A DNA stretch of 64,000 bases from Brienomyrus brachyistius (lineage: Eukaryota; Chordata; Actinopteri; Osteoglossiformes; Mormyridae), in NCBI RefSeq assembly GCF_023856365.1, contig NC_064551.1:188501-252500 (forward strand), read 5' to 3'. The notes under the pieces are model-generated. The model saw only the letters and a list, made by a program, of their open reading frames with translations. It was not told where the DNA came from and ran no database searches. The position numbers were made by a program, and so were the translations under genes. Below, piece by piece: positions 23,167 to 35,441 of the stretch (its first letter is position 1; the number at the start of each line of letters is the position of its first letter).

Positions 23167-23484
23167 TGGTAAGAACAGACAGGGAAGCAGCAGCATCATT
23201 TCCGTAACGTGATGCATTGATATACTGCCGACATGTATACGATCCAGCGTCTTCAGCGCTGACATTATTAATGTGTAGAGAGCAGTCAGTCAGCAAACCT
23301 AGTCTCCTGTGTTTCTGTGGGTCTCTGATCTTCCCATGAGCGACCAGTTCATCAGTAGCTCTGTTTGACCTGTTATTATAGACCCACGTAGTTGAGGGGC
23401 AGTTAGGATAAAGTACATTTTTACACTGTAGAGTGACGTCATCTACCTATGTGACGTATAAAGCTGGGGATTCCCCACCGGCAC
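23167..23484 (-). pseudogene. Ig V-set exon, copy 1, with in-frame stop
   Basis: The 318-nt phase 1-1 exon lies between a CTCTTCCAG acceptor and a GTGAGT donor, the classic form of an Ig-domain exon. It encodes a V-set domain: GESPALYVT, DDVTLQC (first Cys), STTWVYNN (core Trp), TDCSLHINNVSAEDAGSYTC (second Cys) and ASLSVLT. Such domains occur in teleost immune-type receptors; I cannot name the family. A TAG interrupts the frame between YVT and VDDV, before the first Cys. No signal-peptide exon or transmembrane exon is identified. In copy 1 the following exon is missing, replaced by the transposon region to the left. Confidence 0.8.
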
Positions 23485-24960
23485 CTGGAAGAGAAACATG
23501 AAAACTCACGGAAACAGTAAACGATTTGGCCACATAAAAACTACAAAGCCTCAATAACCCTCTACTCAGCGCGTAGGTGCAGGTGGTAACAGGGCTGCCA
23601 GCTTTACTCCGCTGGATGGGGTGAGATTTTCCACGCAGGATAAATCTGCACACATGCATTTACATGTATGTTACAGTTGTATTACCTTGTAAATAGTCGG
23701 TAGGGTTTGCAAACTTCCCGTCGCTTTTAATGCAGTTAGTCTTAAGTTTATAATGGAATAACAGAGCTGGCAGCCCTGCGGTGAAGCTCAGCCATCGGCT
23801 GCTGGGAAAATCAGCCGCTCCAGCGTTAAACAGGCGGATCGATTGACCCGATTTAATAAGTAACGTTAGTCTTTGCGCCGTTTCCTTCTTCTGTTTGGTT
23901 ATTTCGTGCCGGTTCGCTGGCAGTGAGCGCACTCCTGCTATGCTTGTCTCTTAAAGAACAGACAAATTCGATAAGGATTCTTTTCTTATTTTTGTTTTGT
24001 ATGGTTTTTGATGTGGACCTTTATTGTCTGATATGAAATAAACTTATTACTTATTATATTTAATGACTTTTACTGAAAGACTCCTATAGAATCACCTCCA
24101 GCTTTCTTTGTATTCCTAGTGCGCGCGCTCCCTCTGCGCATAGCCTCATGGGAGATGTAGTGCAATCCCAACACCTGGGAGAGAAACATGAAAACTCACT
24201 AAAACAGCAAACGATTTAGTCAAATAATTCACTCTATCCGGGGCGTGATTTAGCTCATAAAATAAATACCTCGGACTGTCTAGAGCGTAATTATGGTCTG
24301 TCATGACTAGGCTTTTACTTGTTTAGCTAGATATTAATTTATGAAAGACAGTCTCTGATATAAGGCTATTATGAGGTGATTAAAGTGTGATTTTAAAGCG
24401 GACGAATCCCCCCCCGCGGAGCTGGTCCGCTAAATTCGGTCGGCGCATCGTTAGCCGGTGAATCGACAGCGGCAGGTCGCGGTAGTTACCATTATGTTCC
24501 ATATTCAGGTTTCCGACTTTAATATCTTTTAATAAAAGCAAGGTATGCAATTATTAGTGACAGATTTTTCATGTCCAATACACAGATAACGATGTACACC
24601 GATTATTTTTGCGGTACGAGCCATCTCACAGTTTGTGGAAAATCTTGGTATTAGCTAAGAAAATTGGTAATTTCTGCTCTAATTAGATGCTGGTTTAACA
24701 TTTTGGGTTCATGGCAACTAGCTATTTCACATCCCTTAGTTTTCCAGATTTCTTTAGGGGCGAATTTTGATTAAGTATTGAATGTTCGTGTTTATCCATA
24801 TAGTAATCGTTTAATAACTTTAAAACTAAAAATGACCGGCACATGTAGTGAAGTGTGCTTTGATTAGTAGCTTATGGGTGACACTGTGTTACAAACTGGA
24901 TCTGCTCTGACCCGTACGTATTTGAGAGTCAAAAGTTAAATTCAGAGCAGGGCTGAATGG
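23485..24960 (-). other. DNA upstream of Ig V exon copy 1
   Basis: Non-repetitive within one macro-unit; the same block recurs at 37102-38577 and 52541-54016. On the minus strand it precedes the V exon, so it should hold promoter, leader exon and intron, but I could not identify a signal-peptide exon. A second copy of the V-exon intron end lies at 24172-24229 (sharing GAGAAACATGAAAACTCAC with 23490-23508). It suggests a lost Ig exon. Confidence 0.55.
24143..24161 (-). promoter_or_regulatory. ZNF143-like ACTACA-CCCA motif, copy 1
   Basis: The minus strand reads ACTACATCTCCCATGAGGC, close to the ZNF143/THAP11 promoter motif (ACTACA, two to three nt, CCCA). TATGCGCAG and a GCGCGC stretch follow directly. 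The position, about 660 nt upstream of the V exon, fits a promoter of the Ig unit, but no TATA box or start is defined. Confidence 0.35.
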
Positions 24961-25062
24961 GACTGGTGCGTGGCTCACTGGGCTAAGTCGCTGTGCTTGT
25001 GATCGGAAAGTTGAGGTTGGTGGTTCAAGCCCGCCCTCAGCAGGGTGGTTGCCGGGCAGACC
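24961..25062 (+). mobile_element. tRNA-like SINE head, copy 1
   Basis: GTGGCTCACTGGGCTAAG (A-box-like) and GGTGGTTCAAGCCC (B-box-like) lie at tRNA-like spacing on the plus strand. A partial inverted relative lies at 25228-25270 (minus strand: TGTGTGGCTAATCCTCTGTG). Between them are GTGTGG-type microsatellites and a hairpin. Confidence 0.7.
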
Positions 25063-25171
25063 CTTGAAAGCACTGACTGGCCCTGTGGTGTGTGGCGTGT
25101 GGAGTGTGTGGAGTGTGTGTGGTGTGTGTGGTGAGTGTGGAGTGAGAGAGAGATCACACTGCAGGATCAGT

Positions 25172-25230
25172 CAGTGTGCTCGAGGGCCTGCCCTGTAGCT
25201 ATTGTGCTGAGGGCAGGCTCGAGCACACTG
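25172..25230. repeat. strong hairpin, copy 1
   Basis: CAGTGTGCTCGAG-(GG)-CCTGCCCT pairs with AGGGCAGG-CTCGAGCACACTG around a loop of about 15 nt. This gives a 21-bp stem broken only by a 2-nt bulge. It sits between the inverted SINE heads. Confidence 0.85.
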
Positions 25231-25299
25231 ACTTGATCACAAGCACAGAGGATTAGCCACACACCAGTCCATTTTTCAAAAAAAAATTTTGGCAAAAAA

Positions 25300-26940
25300 A
25301 AAAAATGCCCTGTGATTATCTGGCCAAGGCTGGGCTTGAACCAGCAACCTTCTGATCACAGATACAGAGGCTTAGCCTGCAGCGCCACTCGCCATCCCTG
25401 TGTGTGTCCTCTTTTTCGTATATATGTTGTGTTTTTCCCCCCCAATTTGGCCAAACGAAGGATTCACACGCATGTAGCACCTATCTCTATGTGTTAGAGT
25501 TAAAGCCCTTGCTCTGTGATTTTTCTGCCACGGCTGGGCTTGAACCAGCGACCATCAGATCACAGATACAGAGGCTTAGCCTGCTGCGCCACTCACCTCC
25601 CCAGGGGGTGTGGCCTGTATTTCGTATATATGTCTTTTTTATTTCCATAGCTTGCCAAATAAAGGATTCACACATGTACCACCTCCTATTTTTTCTGCCA
25701 AGGCTGGGCTTGAACCAGCAACCTTCTGATCACAGATACAGAGGCTTAGCCTGCAGCGCCACTCGCCATCCCTGTGTGTGTCCTCTTTTTTGTATATATG
25801 TTGTGTTTTTCCCCCCAATCTGGCCAAACGAAGGATTCACACGCATGTAGCACCTATCTCTATGTGTTAGAGTTAAAGCCCTTGCTCTGTGATTTTTCTG
25901 CCACGGCTGGGCTTGAACCAGCGACCATCAGATCACAGATACAGAGGCTTAGCCTGCTGCGCCACTCACCTCCCCAGGGGGTGTGGCCTGTATTTCGTAT
26001 ATATGTCTTTTTTATTTCCATAGCTTGCCAAATAAAGGATTCACACATGTACCACCTCCTATTTTTTCTGCCAAGGCTGGGCTTGAACCAGCAACCTTCT
26101 GATCACAGATACAGAGGCTTAGCCTGCAGCGCCACTCGCCATTCCTGTGTGTGTGTCCTCTTTTTCATATATATGTTGTGTTTTTCCCCCCAATCTGGCC
26201 AAACAAAGGACTCACACGCATGTAGCACCTATCTCTATGTGTTAGAGTTAAAACCCTTGCTCTGTGATTTTTCTGCCAAGGCTGGGCTTGAACCAGCGAC
26301 CATCAGATCACAGATACAGAGGCTTAGCCTGCTGCGCCACTCACCTCCCCAGGGGGTGTGGCCTGTATTTCGTATATATGTCTTTTTTATTTCCCTAGCT
26401 TACCAAATAAAGGATTCACACATGTACCACCTCCTATTTCTTCTGCCAAGGCTGGGCTTGAACCAGCAACCTTCTGATCATAGACACAGAAGCTTAGCCT
26501 GTAGTGCCACTCACCACCCTAGCACGTGTTTTCTTTTTCGTATATATGTCTTTTTTTCCCTATCTTACCAAACAAAGGATTCACAACCATGTAGCACCTG
26601 TCTCTATGTGTTAGAGTTAAAGCCCTTGCTCTGCGATTTTTCTGCCAAGGCTGGGCTTGAACCAATGACCATCAGATCGCAGATACAGAGGCTTAGCCTG
26701 CTGCGCCACTCACCTCCCCAAGGGGTGTGGCCTGTATTTTGTATATGTCTTTTTTATTTCCCTTGCTTACCAAATAAAGAATTCACACATGTACCACCTC
26801 CTATTTCTTCATCCAAGGCTGGGCTTGAACCAGCAACCTTCTGATCATAGACACAGAAGCTTAGCCTGTAGTGCCACTCACCACCCCAGCATGTGTTTTC
26901 ATTTTCGTATATATGTCTTTTTTTCCCTATCCCTTTTTTC
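25300..26940 (-). repeat. tandem array of tRNA-like SINE units, copy 1 (9 units)
   Basis: The minus strand of each unit has GTGGCGC-x-GCAGGCTAAGCC (A-box-like) and GGTTCAAGCCCAGCC (B-box-like). The B-box cores lie at 25331, 25535, 25705, 25908, 26078, 26283, 26453, 26652 and 26820. Spacing alternates between about 204 and 170 nt, so the basic period is a dimer of ~373 nt. The linkers also alternate: one kind carries TAGAGTTAAAGCCCTTGCTC, the other ACATGTACCACCTCCTAT. The head matches the dispersed SINE at 6565-6805. Long plus-strand open frames over this array are an effect of the repeat. Confidence 0.9.
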
Positions 26941-29900
26941 CCTGATTGCAGGTATGGTCACTCTGTGTGTCACGCCACCCTGCATCCGCTGACCCACCAG
27001 CCCTCAAGGCTTCATTATGATGATCTGCTGGGCGACGCAAATAAAAGACACGACGACGCCAAGGTTCAAACCAGGGACCTACTGATTGCAGGTATGATCA
27101 CTCTGTGTTGCACGCCACCGCCAATTCTCTGACCCGTCAGCCCTTAAGGCTTCATTATGATGATCTGCTGGGCGACGCAAATAAAAGATAAGACTATGCC
27201 GAGGTTCGAACACAGGACCGCCTGATTGCAGGTATGGTCACTCTGTGCTTCACGCCACCCTCTACCCTGCAGCTCAACAGCCCTTAAGGCTTCATTATGA
27301 TGATCTGCTGGGTGACGTAAATAAAACCTGAGACTCGGCCGAGGTTCGAACACAGGACCTTCTGAGTGCAGGCATGGTCACTCTGTGTGTCACGCCACCT
27401 TCTATTCTCTAGCTCACCAGCCCTTAAGGCTTCATTATGATGATCTGCTGGGTGACGCAAATAAAAGCTAAGACTCGGCCAAGGTTTGAACCCAGGACCT
27501 CCTGATTACAGGTATGGTCACTCTGTGTGTCACGCCAACCTGCATCCTCTGACCCGCCAGCCCTCAAGTCTTCATTATGATGATCTGCTGGGCGACGCAA
27601 ATAAAAGCTAAGACTCGTGCAAGGTTTGAAACCAGGACCTCCTGGTTACAGGTATGGTCACTCTGTGTGTCACGCCACCTTCGATTCTCCAGCTCAGCAG
27701 CCCTTAAGGCTTCATTATGATGATCTGCTGGGCGACGCAAATAAAAGTTACAATTCTACCGAGGTTCGGACACAGGACCTCCTGAGTACAGGCATGGTCA
27801 CTCTGTGTGTCACGCCACTCTCTATTCTCTAGCTCAACAGCCCTTAAGGCTTCATTATGATGATCTGTGGGGCGACGCAAATAAAATCTATCATTCTACC
27901 GAGGTTCGAACCCAGGACCTCCTGATTGCAGGCATGGTCACTCTGTGTGTCACACCACCCTCTATTCTTCAGCTCAACAGCCCTTAAGGCTTCATTATGA
28001 TGATCTGCTGGGCGACGCAAATAAAAGTTACAAATCTACCGAGGTTCGAATCAGGGACCTCCTGATTGCAGACATGGTCACTCAGTGCGTCACGCCACCC
28101 TCTATTCTCCAGCTCAACAGCCGTTAAGGCTTCATTATGATGATCTGCTGGGTGACGTAAATTAAAGATACAGTTATACCGAGGTTCGAACCAGGGACCT
28201 CCTGATTGCAGGTATGGTCACTCTGTGTGTTACGCCACCCTGCATCCTCTGACCCACCAGCCCTCAAGTCTTCATTATGATGATCTGCTGGGTGACGTAA
28301 ATAAAAGTTAAGACCCGTCCGAGGTTCGAACACAGGACCTCCTGAGTACAGGTATGGTCACTCTGTGTGTCACACCACCCTCTATTCTCCAGCTCAACAG
28401 CCCTTAAGGCTTCATTATGATGATCTGCTGGGTGATGTAAATAAAAGCTAAGACCCGCCTGAGGTTCGAACACAGGACCTCCTGAGTACAGGCATGCTCA
28501 CTCTGTGTGTCACGCCACCCTCTATTCTCCAGCTCAACAGCCCTTAAGGCTTCATTATGATGATCTGCTGGGTGATGTAAATAAAAGCCAAGACCCGCCC
28601 GAGGTTCGAACACAGGACCTCTGGAGTACAGGCATGGTCACTCTGTGTGTCACGCCACCCTCTATTCTCAGGCTCAACAGCCCTTAAGGCTTCATTATGA
28701 TGATCTGCTGGGTGATGTAAATAAAAGCTAAGACCCGCCCGAGGTTCGAACACAGGACCTTCTGAGAACAGGCATGGTCACTCTGTGTGTCACGCCACCC
28801 TCTATTCTCCAGCTCAACAGCCCTTAAGGCTTCATTATGATGATTTGCTGGGTGATGTAAATAAAAGCTAAGACTCGGCCGAGGTTCAAACACAGGACCT
28901 CCTGAGTGCAGGAATGGTCACTCTGTGTGTCACGCCACCCTCTATCCTCCAGCTCAACAGCCCTTAAGGCTTCATTATGATGATCTGCTGGGCGACGCAA
29001 ATAAAAGTTACAAATCTACCGAGGTTCGAATCAGGGACCTCCTGATTGCAGACATGGTCACTCAGTGCGTCACGCCACCCTCTATTCTCCAGCTCAACAG
29101 CCGTTAAGGCTTCATTATGATGATCTGCTGGGTGACGTAAATTAAAGATACAGTTATACCGAGGTTCGAACCAGGGACCTCCTGATTGCAGGTATGGTCA
29201 CTCTGTGTGTTACGCCACCCTGCATCCTCTGACCCACCAGCCCTCAAGGCTTCATTATGATGATCTGCTGGGTGACGTAAATAAAAGTTAAGACCCGTCC
29301 GAGGTTCGAACACAGGACCTCCTGAGTACAGGTATGGTCACTCTGTGTGTCACACCACCCTCTATTCTCCAGCTCAACAGCCCTTAAGGCTTCATTATGA
29401 TGATCTGCTGGGTGATGTAAATAAAAGCTAAGACCCGCCTGAGGTTCGAACACAGGACCTCCTGAGTACAGGCATGCTCACTCTGTGTGTCACGCCACCC
29501 TCTATTCTCCAGCTCAACAGCCCTTAAGGCTTCATTATGATGATCTGCTGGGTGATGTAAATAAAAGCCAAGACCCGCCCGAGGTTCGAACACAGGACCT
29601 CTGGAGTACAGGCATGGTCACTCTGTGTGTCACGCCACCCTCTATTCTCAGGCTCAACAGCCCTTAAGGCTTCATTATGATGATCTGCTGGGTGATGTAA
29701 ATAAAAGCTAAGACCCGCCCGAGGTTCGAACACAGGACCTTCTGAGAACAGGCATGGTCACTCTGTGTGTCACGCCACCCTCTATTCTCCAGCTCAACAG
29801 CCCTTAAGGCTTCATTATGATGATTTGCTGGGTGATGTAAATAAAAGCTAAGACTCGGCCGAGGTTCAAACACAGGACCTCCTGAGTGCAGGAATGGTCA

Positions 29901-32900
29901 CTCTGTGTGTCACGCCACCCTCTATCCTCCAGCTCAACAGCCCTTAAGGCTTCATTATGATGATCTGCTGGGCGACGCAAATAAAAGTTATCATTCTGCC
30001 TAGGCTCGAACGCAGGACCTTTTGAGTGCAGGCACGGTCACTCTGTGTGTCACGCCACCTTCTATTCTCTAGCTCAGCAGCTCTTAAGGCTTCATTATGA
30101 TGATCTGCTGGGCAACGCAAATAAAAGCTAAGACTCGGCCAAGGTTCGAAGACAGGACCTCCTGATTACAGACATGGTCACGCTGTGTGTCACACCACCC
30201 TGCATCCTCTGACCCACCAGCCCTCAAGGCTTCATTATGATGATCTGCTGGGTGACGTAAATAAAACCTGAGACTCAGCCGAGGTTCGAACACAGGACCT
30301 CCTGATTACAGGTATGGTCACTCTGTGTGTTACACCACCCTGCATCCTGTGACCCACCAGCCCTCAAGGCTTCATTATGATGATCTGCTGGGTGACGTAA
30401 ATAAAACCTGAGAGTCGGCCGAGGTTCGAACACAGGACCTCCTGAGTGCAGGCATGGTCACTCTGTGTGTCACGCCACCTTCGATTCTCCAGCTCAGCAG
30501 CCCTTAAGGCTTCATTATGATGATCTGCTGGGCGACGCAAATAAAAGCTACAATTGTACCAAGGTTCGAACCAGGGACCTCCTGATTACAGACATGGTCA
30601 CTCAGTGCGTCACGCCACCCTCTATTCTACAGCTCAACAGCCCTTAAGGCTTCATTGTGATGATCTGCTGGGTGATGTAAATAAAAGCTAAGAACCGGCC
30701 GAGCTTCAAAGACAGGACCTCCTGATTGCAGGTATGGTCACTCTGTGTGTCACGCCACCTTCGATTCTCCAGCTCAGCAGCCCTTAAGGCTTCATTATGA
30801 TGATCTGCTGGGTGATGTAAATAAAAGCTAAGACCCGCCCGAGGTTCGAACACAGGACCTCCTGAGTACAGGTATGGTCACTCTGTGTGTCACGCCACCC
30901 TCTATTCTCAGGCTCAACAGCCCTTAAGGCTTCATTATGATGATCTGCTGGGTGATGTAAATAAAAGCTAAGACCCGCCCGAGGTTCGAACACAGGACCT
31001 TCTGAGTACAGGCATGGTCACTCTGTGTGTCACGCCACCCTCTATTCTCCAGCTCAACAGCCCTTAAGGCTTCATTATGATGATTTGCTGGGTGATGTAA
31101 ATAATAGCTAAGACTCGGCCGAGGTTCAAACACAGGACCTCCTGAGTGCAGGAATGGTCACTCTGTGTGTCACGCCACCCTCTATCCTCCAGCTCAACAG
31201 CCCTTAAGGCTTCATTATGATGATCTGCTGGGCGACGCAAATAAAAGTTATCATTCTGCCGAGGCTCGAACCAGGGACCTCCTGATTGCAGGAATGGTTA
31301 CTCTGTGCGTCACGCCACCCTCTATCCTCCAGCTCAACAGCCCTTAAGGCTTCATTATGATGATCTGCTGGGTGACTTAAATAAAACCTGAGACTCGGCC
31401 GAGGTTCGAACACAGGACCTTCTGAGTGCAGGCACGGTCACTCTGTGTGTCACGCCACCTTCTATTCTCTAGCTCAGCAGCTCTTAAGGCTTCATTATGA
31501 TGATCTGCTGGGCGACGCAAATAAAAGCTAAGACTCGGCCAAGGTTCGAAGACAGGACTTCCTGATTACAGACATGGTCACGCTGTGTGTCACACCACCC
31601 TGCATCCTCTGACCCACCAGCCCTCAAGGCTTCATTATGATGATCTGCTGGGTGACGTAAATAAAACCTGAGACTCAGCCGAGGTTCGAACACAGGACCT
31701 CCTGATTACAGGTATGGTCACTCTGTGTGTTACACCACCCTGCATCCTGTGACCCACCAGCCCTCAAGGCTTCATTATGATGATCTGCTGGGTGACGTAA
31801 ATAAAACCTGAGAGTCGGCCGAGGTTCGAACACAGGACCTCCTGAGTGCAGGCATGGTCACTCTGTGTGTCACGCCACCTTCGATTCTCCAGCTCAGCAG
31901 CCCTTAAGGCTTCATTATGATGATCTGCTGGGCGACGCAAATAAAAGCTACAATTGTACCAAGGTTCGAACCAGGTACCTCCTGATTACAGACATGGTCA
32001 CTCAGTGCGTCACGCCACCCTCTATTCTACAGCTCAACAGCCCTTAAGGCTTCATTGTGATGATCTGCTGGGTGATGTAAATAAAAGCTAAGAACCGGCC
32101 GAGGTTCAAAGACAGGACCTCCTGATTGCAGGTATGGTCACTCTGTGTGTCACGCCACCCTCTATTCTCCAGCTCAACAGCCCTTAAGGCTTCATTGTGA
32201 TGATCTGCTGGGTGATGTAAATAAAAGCTAAGACCCGGCCCAGGTTCGAAGACAGGACCTCCTGATTACAGACATGGTCACTCTGTGTGTCACACCACCC
32301 TGCATCCTCAGACCCACCAGCCCTCAAGGCTTCATTATGATGATCTGCTGGGTGACGTAAATAAAACCTGAGACTCAGCCGAGGTTCGAACACAGGACCT
32401 CCTGAGTGCAGGCATGGTCACTCTGTGTGTCACACCACCTTCGATTCTCCAGCTCAGCAGCCCTTAAGGCTTCATTATGATGATCTGCTGGGTGATGTAA
32501 TTAAAAGCTAAGACCCGGCCGAGGGTCGAACACAGGACCACCTGAGTGCAGGCATGGTCACTCTGTATGTCACGCCACCCTCTATTCTCCCGCTCAACAG
32601 CCCTCAAGGCTTCATTATGATGATCTGCTGGGTGACGTAAATAAAAGCTAAGACTCGGCCGAGGTTTGAGCCCAGGACCACCTGAGCGCAGGCACGGTTA
32701 CTCTGTGTGTCACACCACCCTCTAACTGCCAGCTCACCAGCCCTTAAGGCATCATTATGATGAACCGCCGGGCGACGCAAATAAAAGCTACCATTCTACC
32801 GAGGTTCGAACCAGGGACCGTCTGATTGCAGGCAGGGTCACTCTGTGTGTCACACCACCCTCTATTCTTCAGCTCAACAGCCCTTAAGGCTTCATTATGA

Positions 32901-34753
32901 TGATCTGCTGGGCGACGCAAATAAAAGTTACAATTCTACCGAGGTTCGAATCAGGGACCTCCTGATTGCAGGCATGGTCACTCTGTGTGTCACACCACCC
33001 TCTATTCTCCAGCTCAACAGCTCTTAAGGCTTCATTATGATGATCTGCTGGGCGACGCAAATAAAAGTTACAATTCTACCGAGGTTCGAACCAGGGACCT
33101 ACTGATTGCAGGTATGGTCACTCTGTGTGTCACACCACCCTGCATCCTCTGACCCACCAGCCCTCAAGGCTTCATTATGATGATCTGCTGGGTGATGTAA
33201 ATAAAAGCTAAGACCCGCCTGAGGTTCGAACAGAGGACCTCCAGAGTGCAGGCATGGTCACTCTGTGTGTCACGCCACCCTCTATCCTCCAGCTCAACAG
33301 CCCTTAAGGCTTCATTATGATGATCTGGTGGGCGACGCAAATAAAAGTTATCATTCTGCCGAGGCTCGAACCAGGGACCTCCTGATTGCAGGAATGGTTA
33401 CTCTGTGCGTCACGCCACCCTCTATCCTCCAGCTCAACAGCCCTTAAGGCTTCATTATGATGATCTGCTGGGCGACGCAAATAAAAGCTAAGACTCGGCC
33501 AAGGTTCGAACACAGGACCTTCTGAGTGCAGGCACGGTCACTCTGTGTGTCACGCCACCTTCTATTCTCTAGCTCAGCAGCTCTTAAGGCTTCATTATGA
33601 TGATCTGCTGGGCGACGCAAATAAAAGCTAAGACTCGGCCAAGGTTCGAAGACAGGACCTCCTGATTACAGACATGGTCACGCTGTGTGTCACACCACCC
33701 TGCATCCTCTGACCCACCAGCCCTCAAGGCTTCATTATGATGATCTGCTGGGTGACGTAAATAAAACCTGAGACTCAGCCGAGGTTCGAACACAGGACCT
33801 CCTGAGTGCAGGCATGGTCACTCTGTGTGTCACACCACCTTCAATTCTCCAGCTCAGCAGCCCTTAAGGCTTCATTATGATGATCTGCTGGGTGATGTAA
33901 ATAAAAGCTACAATTGTACCGAGGTTCGAACCAGTGACCTCCTGATTGCAGGTATGGTCACTCTGGGTGTCACGCCACCCTCTATTCTCTAGCTCAACAG
34001 CCCTTAAGGCTTCATTATGATGATCTGCTGGGTGATGTAAATAAAAGCTACAATTGTACCGAGGTTCGAACACAGGACCTCCTGAGTGCAGGCATGGTCA
34101 CTCTGTGTGTCACGCCACCTTCGATTCTCCAGCTCAGCAGCTCTTAAGGCTTCATTATGATGATCTGCTGGGTGATGTAAATAAAAGCTAAGACCCGGCA
34201 GAGGTTCGAACACAGGACCTCCTGATTACAAGCATGGTCACTCTGTGTGTCACGCCACCTTCTATTCTCCAGCTCAACAGCCCTCAAGGGTTCATTATGA
34301 GGATCTGCCGGGCGACGCAAATAAAAGCTAGTTTTCTGCCGAGGTTCGAACCAGGGACCTACTGATTGCAGGTATGGTCACTCTGTGTGTCACACCACCC
34401 TCTATTCTCCAGCTTAACAGCCCTTAAGGCTTCATTATGATGATCTACTGGGCGACGCAAATAAAAGCTACAATTCTACCAAGGTTCGAACCAGAGACCG
34501 ACTGATTGCAGGCATGGTCCCTCTGTGTGTCACGCCACCTTCTTTTCTCCAGCTCAACAACCCTTAAGGCTTCATTATGATGATCTGCTGGGTGACGTTA
34601 ATAAAAGCTAAGACTCAGCCGAGGTTTGAACCCATGACCACCTGAGCGCAGGCATGGTTACTCTGTGTGTCACACCACACTCTAACTGCCGGCTCACCAG
34701 CCCTTAAGGCATCATTACGATGATCTGCTGGGCGACGCAAATAAAAGCTACAA
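26941..34753. repeat. 140-bp satellite array, copy 1 (56 units)
   Basis: Each unit contains TTCATTATGATGATCTGCTG, GACGCAAATAAAAG, a GAGGTTCGAACC-type core, CTGATTGCAGGTATGGTCAC and TGTGTGTCACGCCACCC. The first TTCATT lies at 27011 and the last (ATCATT) at 34711: 7,700 nt, exactly 55 x 140. A 7-unit block repeats at a shift of 980 nt (27945 and 28925), and a 10-unit block at 1,400 nt (30084 and 31484). On the minus strand the unit holds a 63-nt tRNA-like segment related to the SINE heads next door. Confidence 0.95.
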
Positions 34754-35441
34754 TGATGACAGCGGGATCATTGTACAACAAAGGAGCCAACTGGACATAA
34801 GTGAAGCTAGGCTGAGCTTCCAGTGAATGTCCAGTGGCAAGAGCAAGATTGTTTGGGTTTTGCTTCAGTGCTGAGTGTCAGTGCAGTTATCTAATAAAGC
34901 AGTGTATATTTGCACTGGTGATGATAGCGGCTCTTAACTGTGTGTATATTTGCACTGGTGATGATAGCGGCTATTAACAGTGTGTATAATTGTACATATT
35001 TCAGGTAAAGGTTCTGATTCTGAGAGGATTAGGCCCCAATTCTGACCGTGGCATATTCTATAAAGTTGTCAGAATTTGCTCTCTCTCTCTTTTTGGGTGC
35101 CGGACGATTGACCATGGAATAGGTGACTTAGCCCTATGCCTGCTTACACACAGCAAAGAATAAATTGCAGTGTCAGGAATAATTGCAGTGTCGGGAAAAA
35201 CTGAATCAATAAGGATCTGACATACTGACTGGATGTTTGTGCTCACCGTGTTCGGATTGGATGCCATGTCATTCTCTGACATGCGGGGAGGTGAAGAACC
35301 ATCTTTAAGCAAGACACAAATATACATTCATATTCCAGCTCATTATTCAAGACTAAATATGAAGGAAATGAACTTCATTAAATCCTCAGTAAAGATACAC
35401 AAGTTACAAATCACACATGATAAACATTCTAATCTATTATG
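34754..35441. other. spacer between the 140-bp array and the 42-bp minisatellite, copy 1
   Basis: Unique within the macro-unit. It contains a 40-bp duplication (GTGTATATTTGCACTGGTGA at 34902 and 34942, with a third partial copy near 34979), a duplicated AATTGCAGTGTC near 35163 and 35182, and a CT run at 35080. No gene is recognised. The Ig exon 2 frame ends inside it at 35343. Confidence 0.75.

Noticed and set aside
23660..23932. 90-codon minus-strand open frame upstream of the V exon, repeated in all copies
   Set aside because: No signal peptide, domain or splice fit with the Ig exon. Its conservation among copies is explained by recent duplication.
24961..25062. Functional tRNA gene
   Set aside because: A- and B-box-like motifs are present, but I could not fold matching acceptor and anticodon arms, and the sequence continues as a SINE.
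25774..26844. Long plus-strand open frame (356 codons) over the SINE array, also at 39391-40463 and 54839-57766
   Set aside because: It is built from the repeated SINE units (GLEPATIRSQIQRLSLLRHS and variants), lies antisense to the tRNA-like heads and has no independent domain. The open frame follows from the repeat.
27144..34213. Dozens of 60- and 69-codon open frames repeating every 140 nt
   Set aside because: Same satellite unit read again and again on both strands. 140 is not a multiple of 3, so each unit gives a separate short frame that ends inside the next unit. No coding signal.
26941..34753. CENP-B box and centromeric satellite identity for the 140-bp unit
   Set aside because: TTCG followed four bases later by A is present in some units (TTCGAACCA), but the required CGGG end is missing. 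The macro-repeat with Ig exons is not typical of a centromere.
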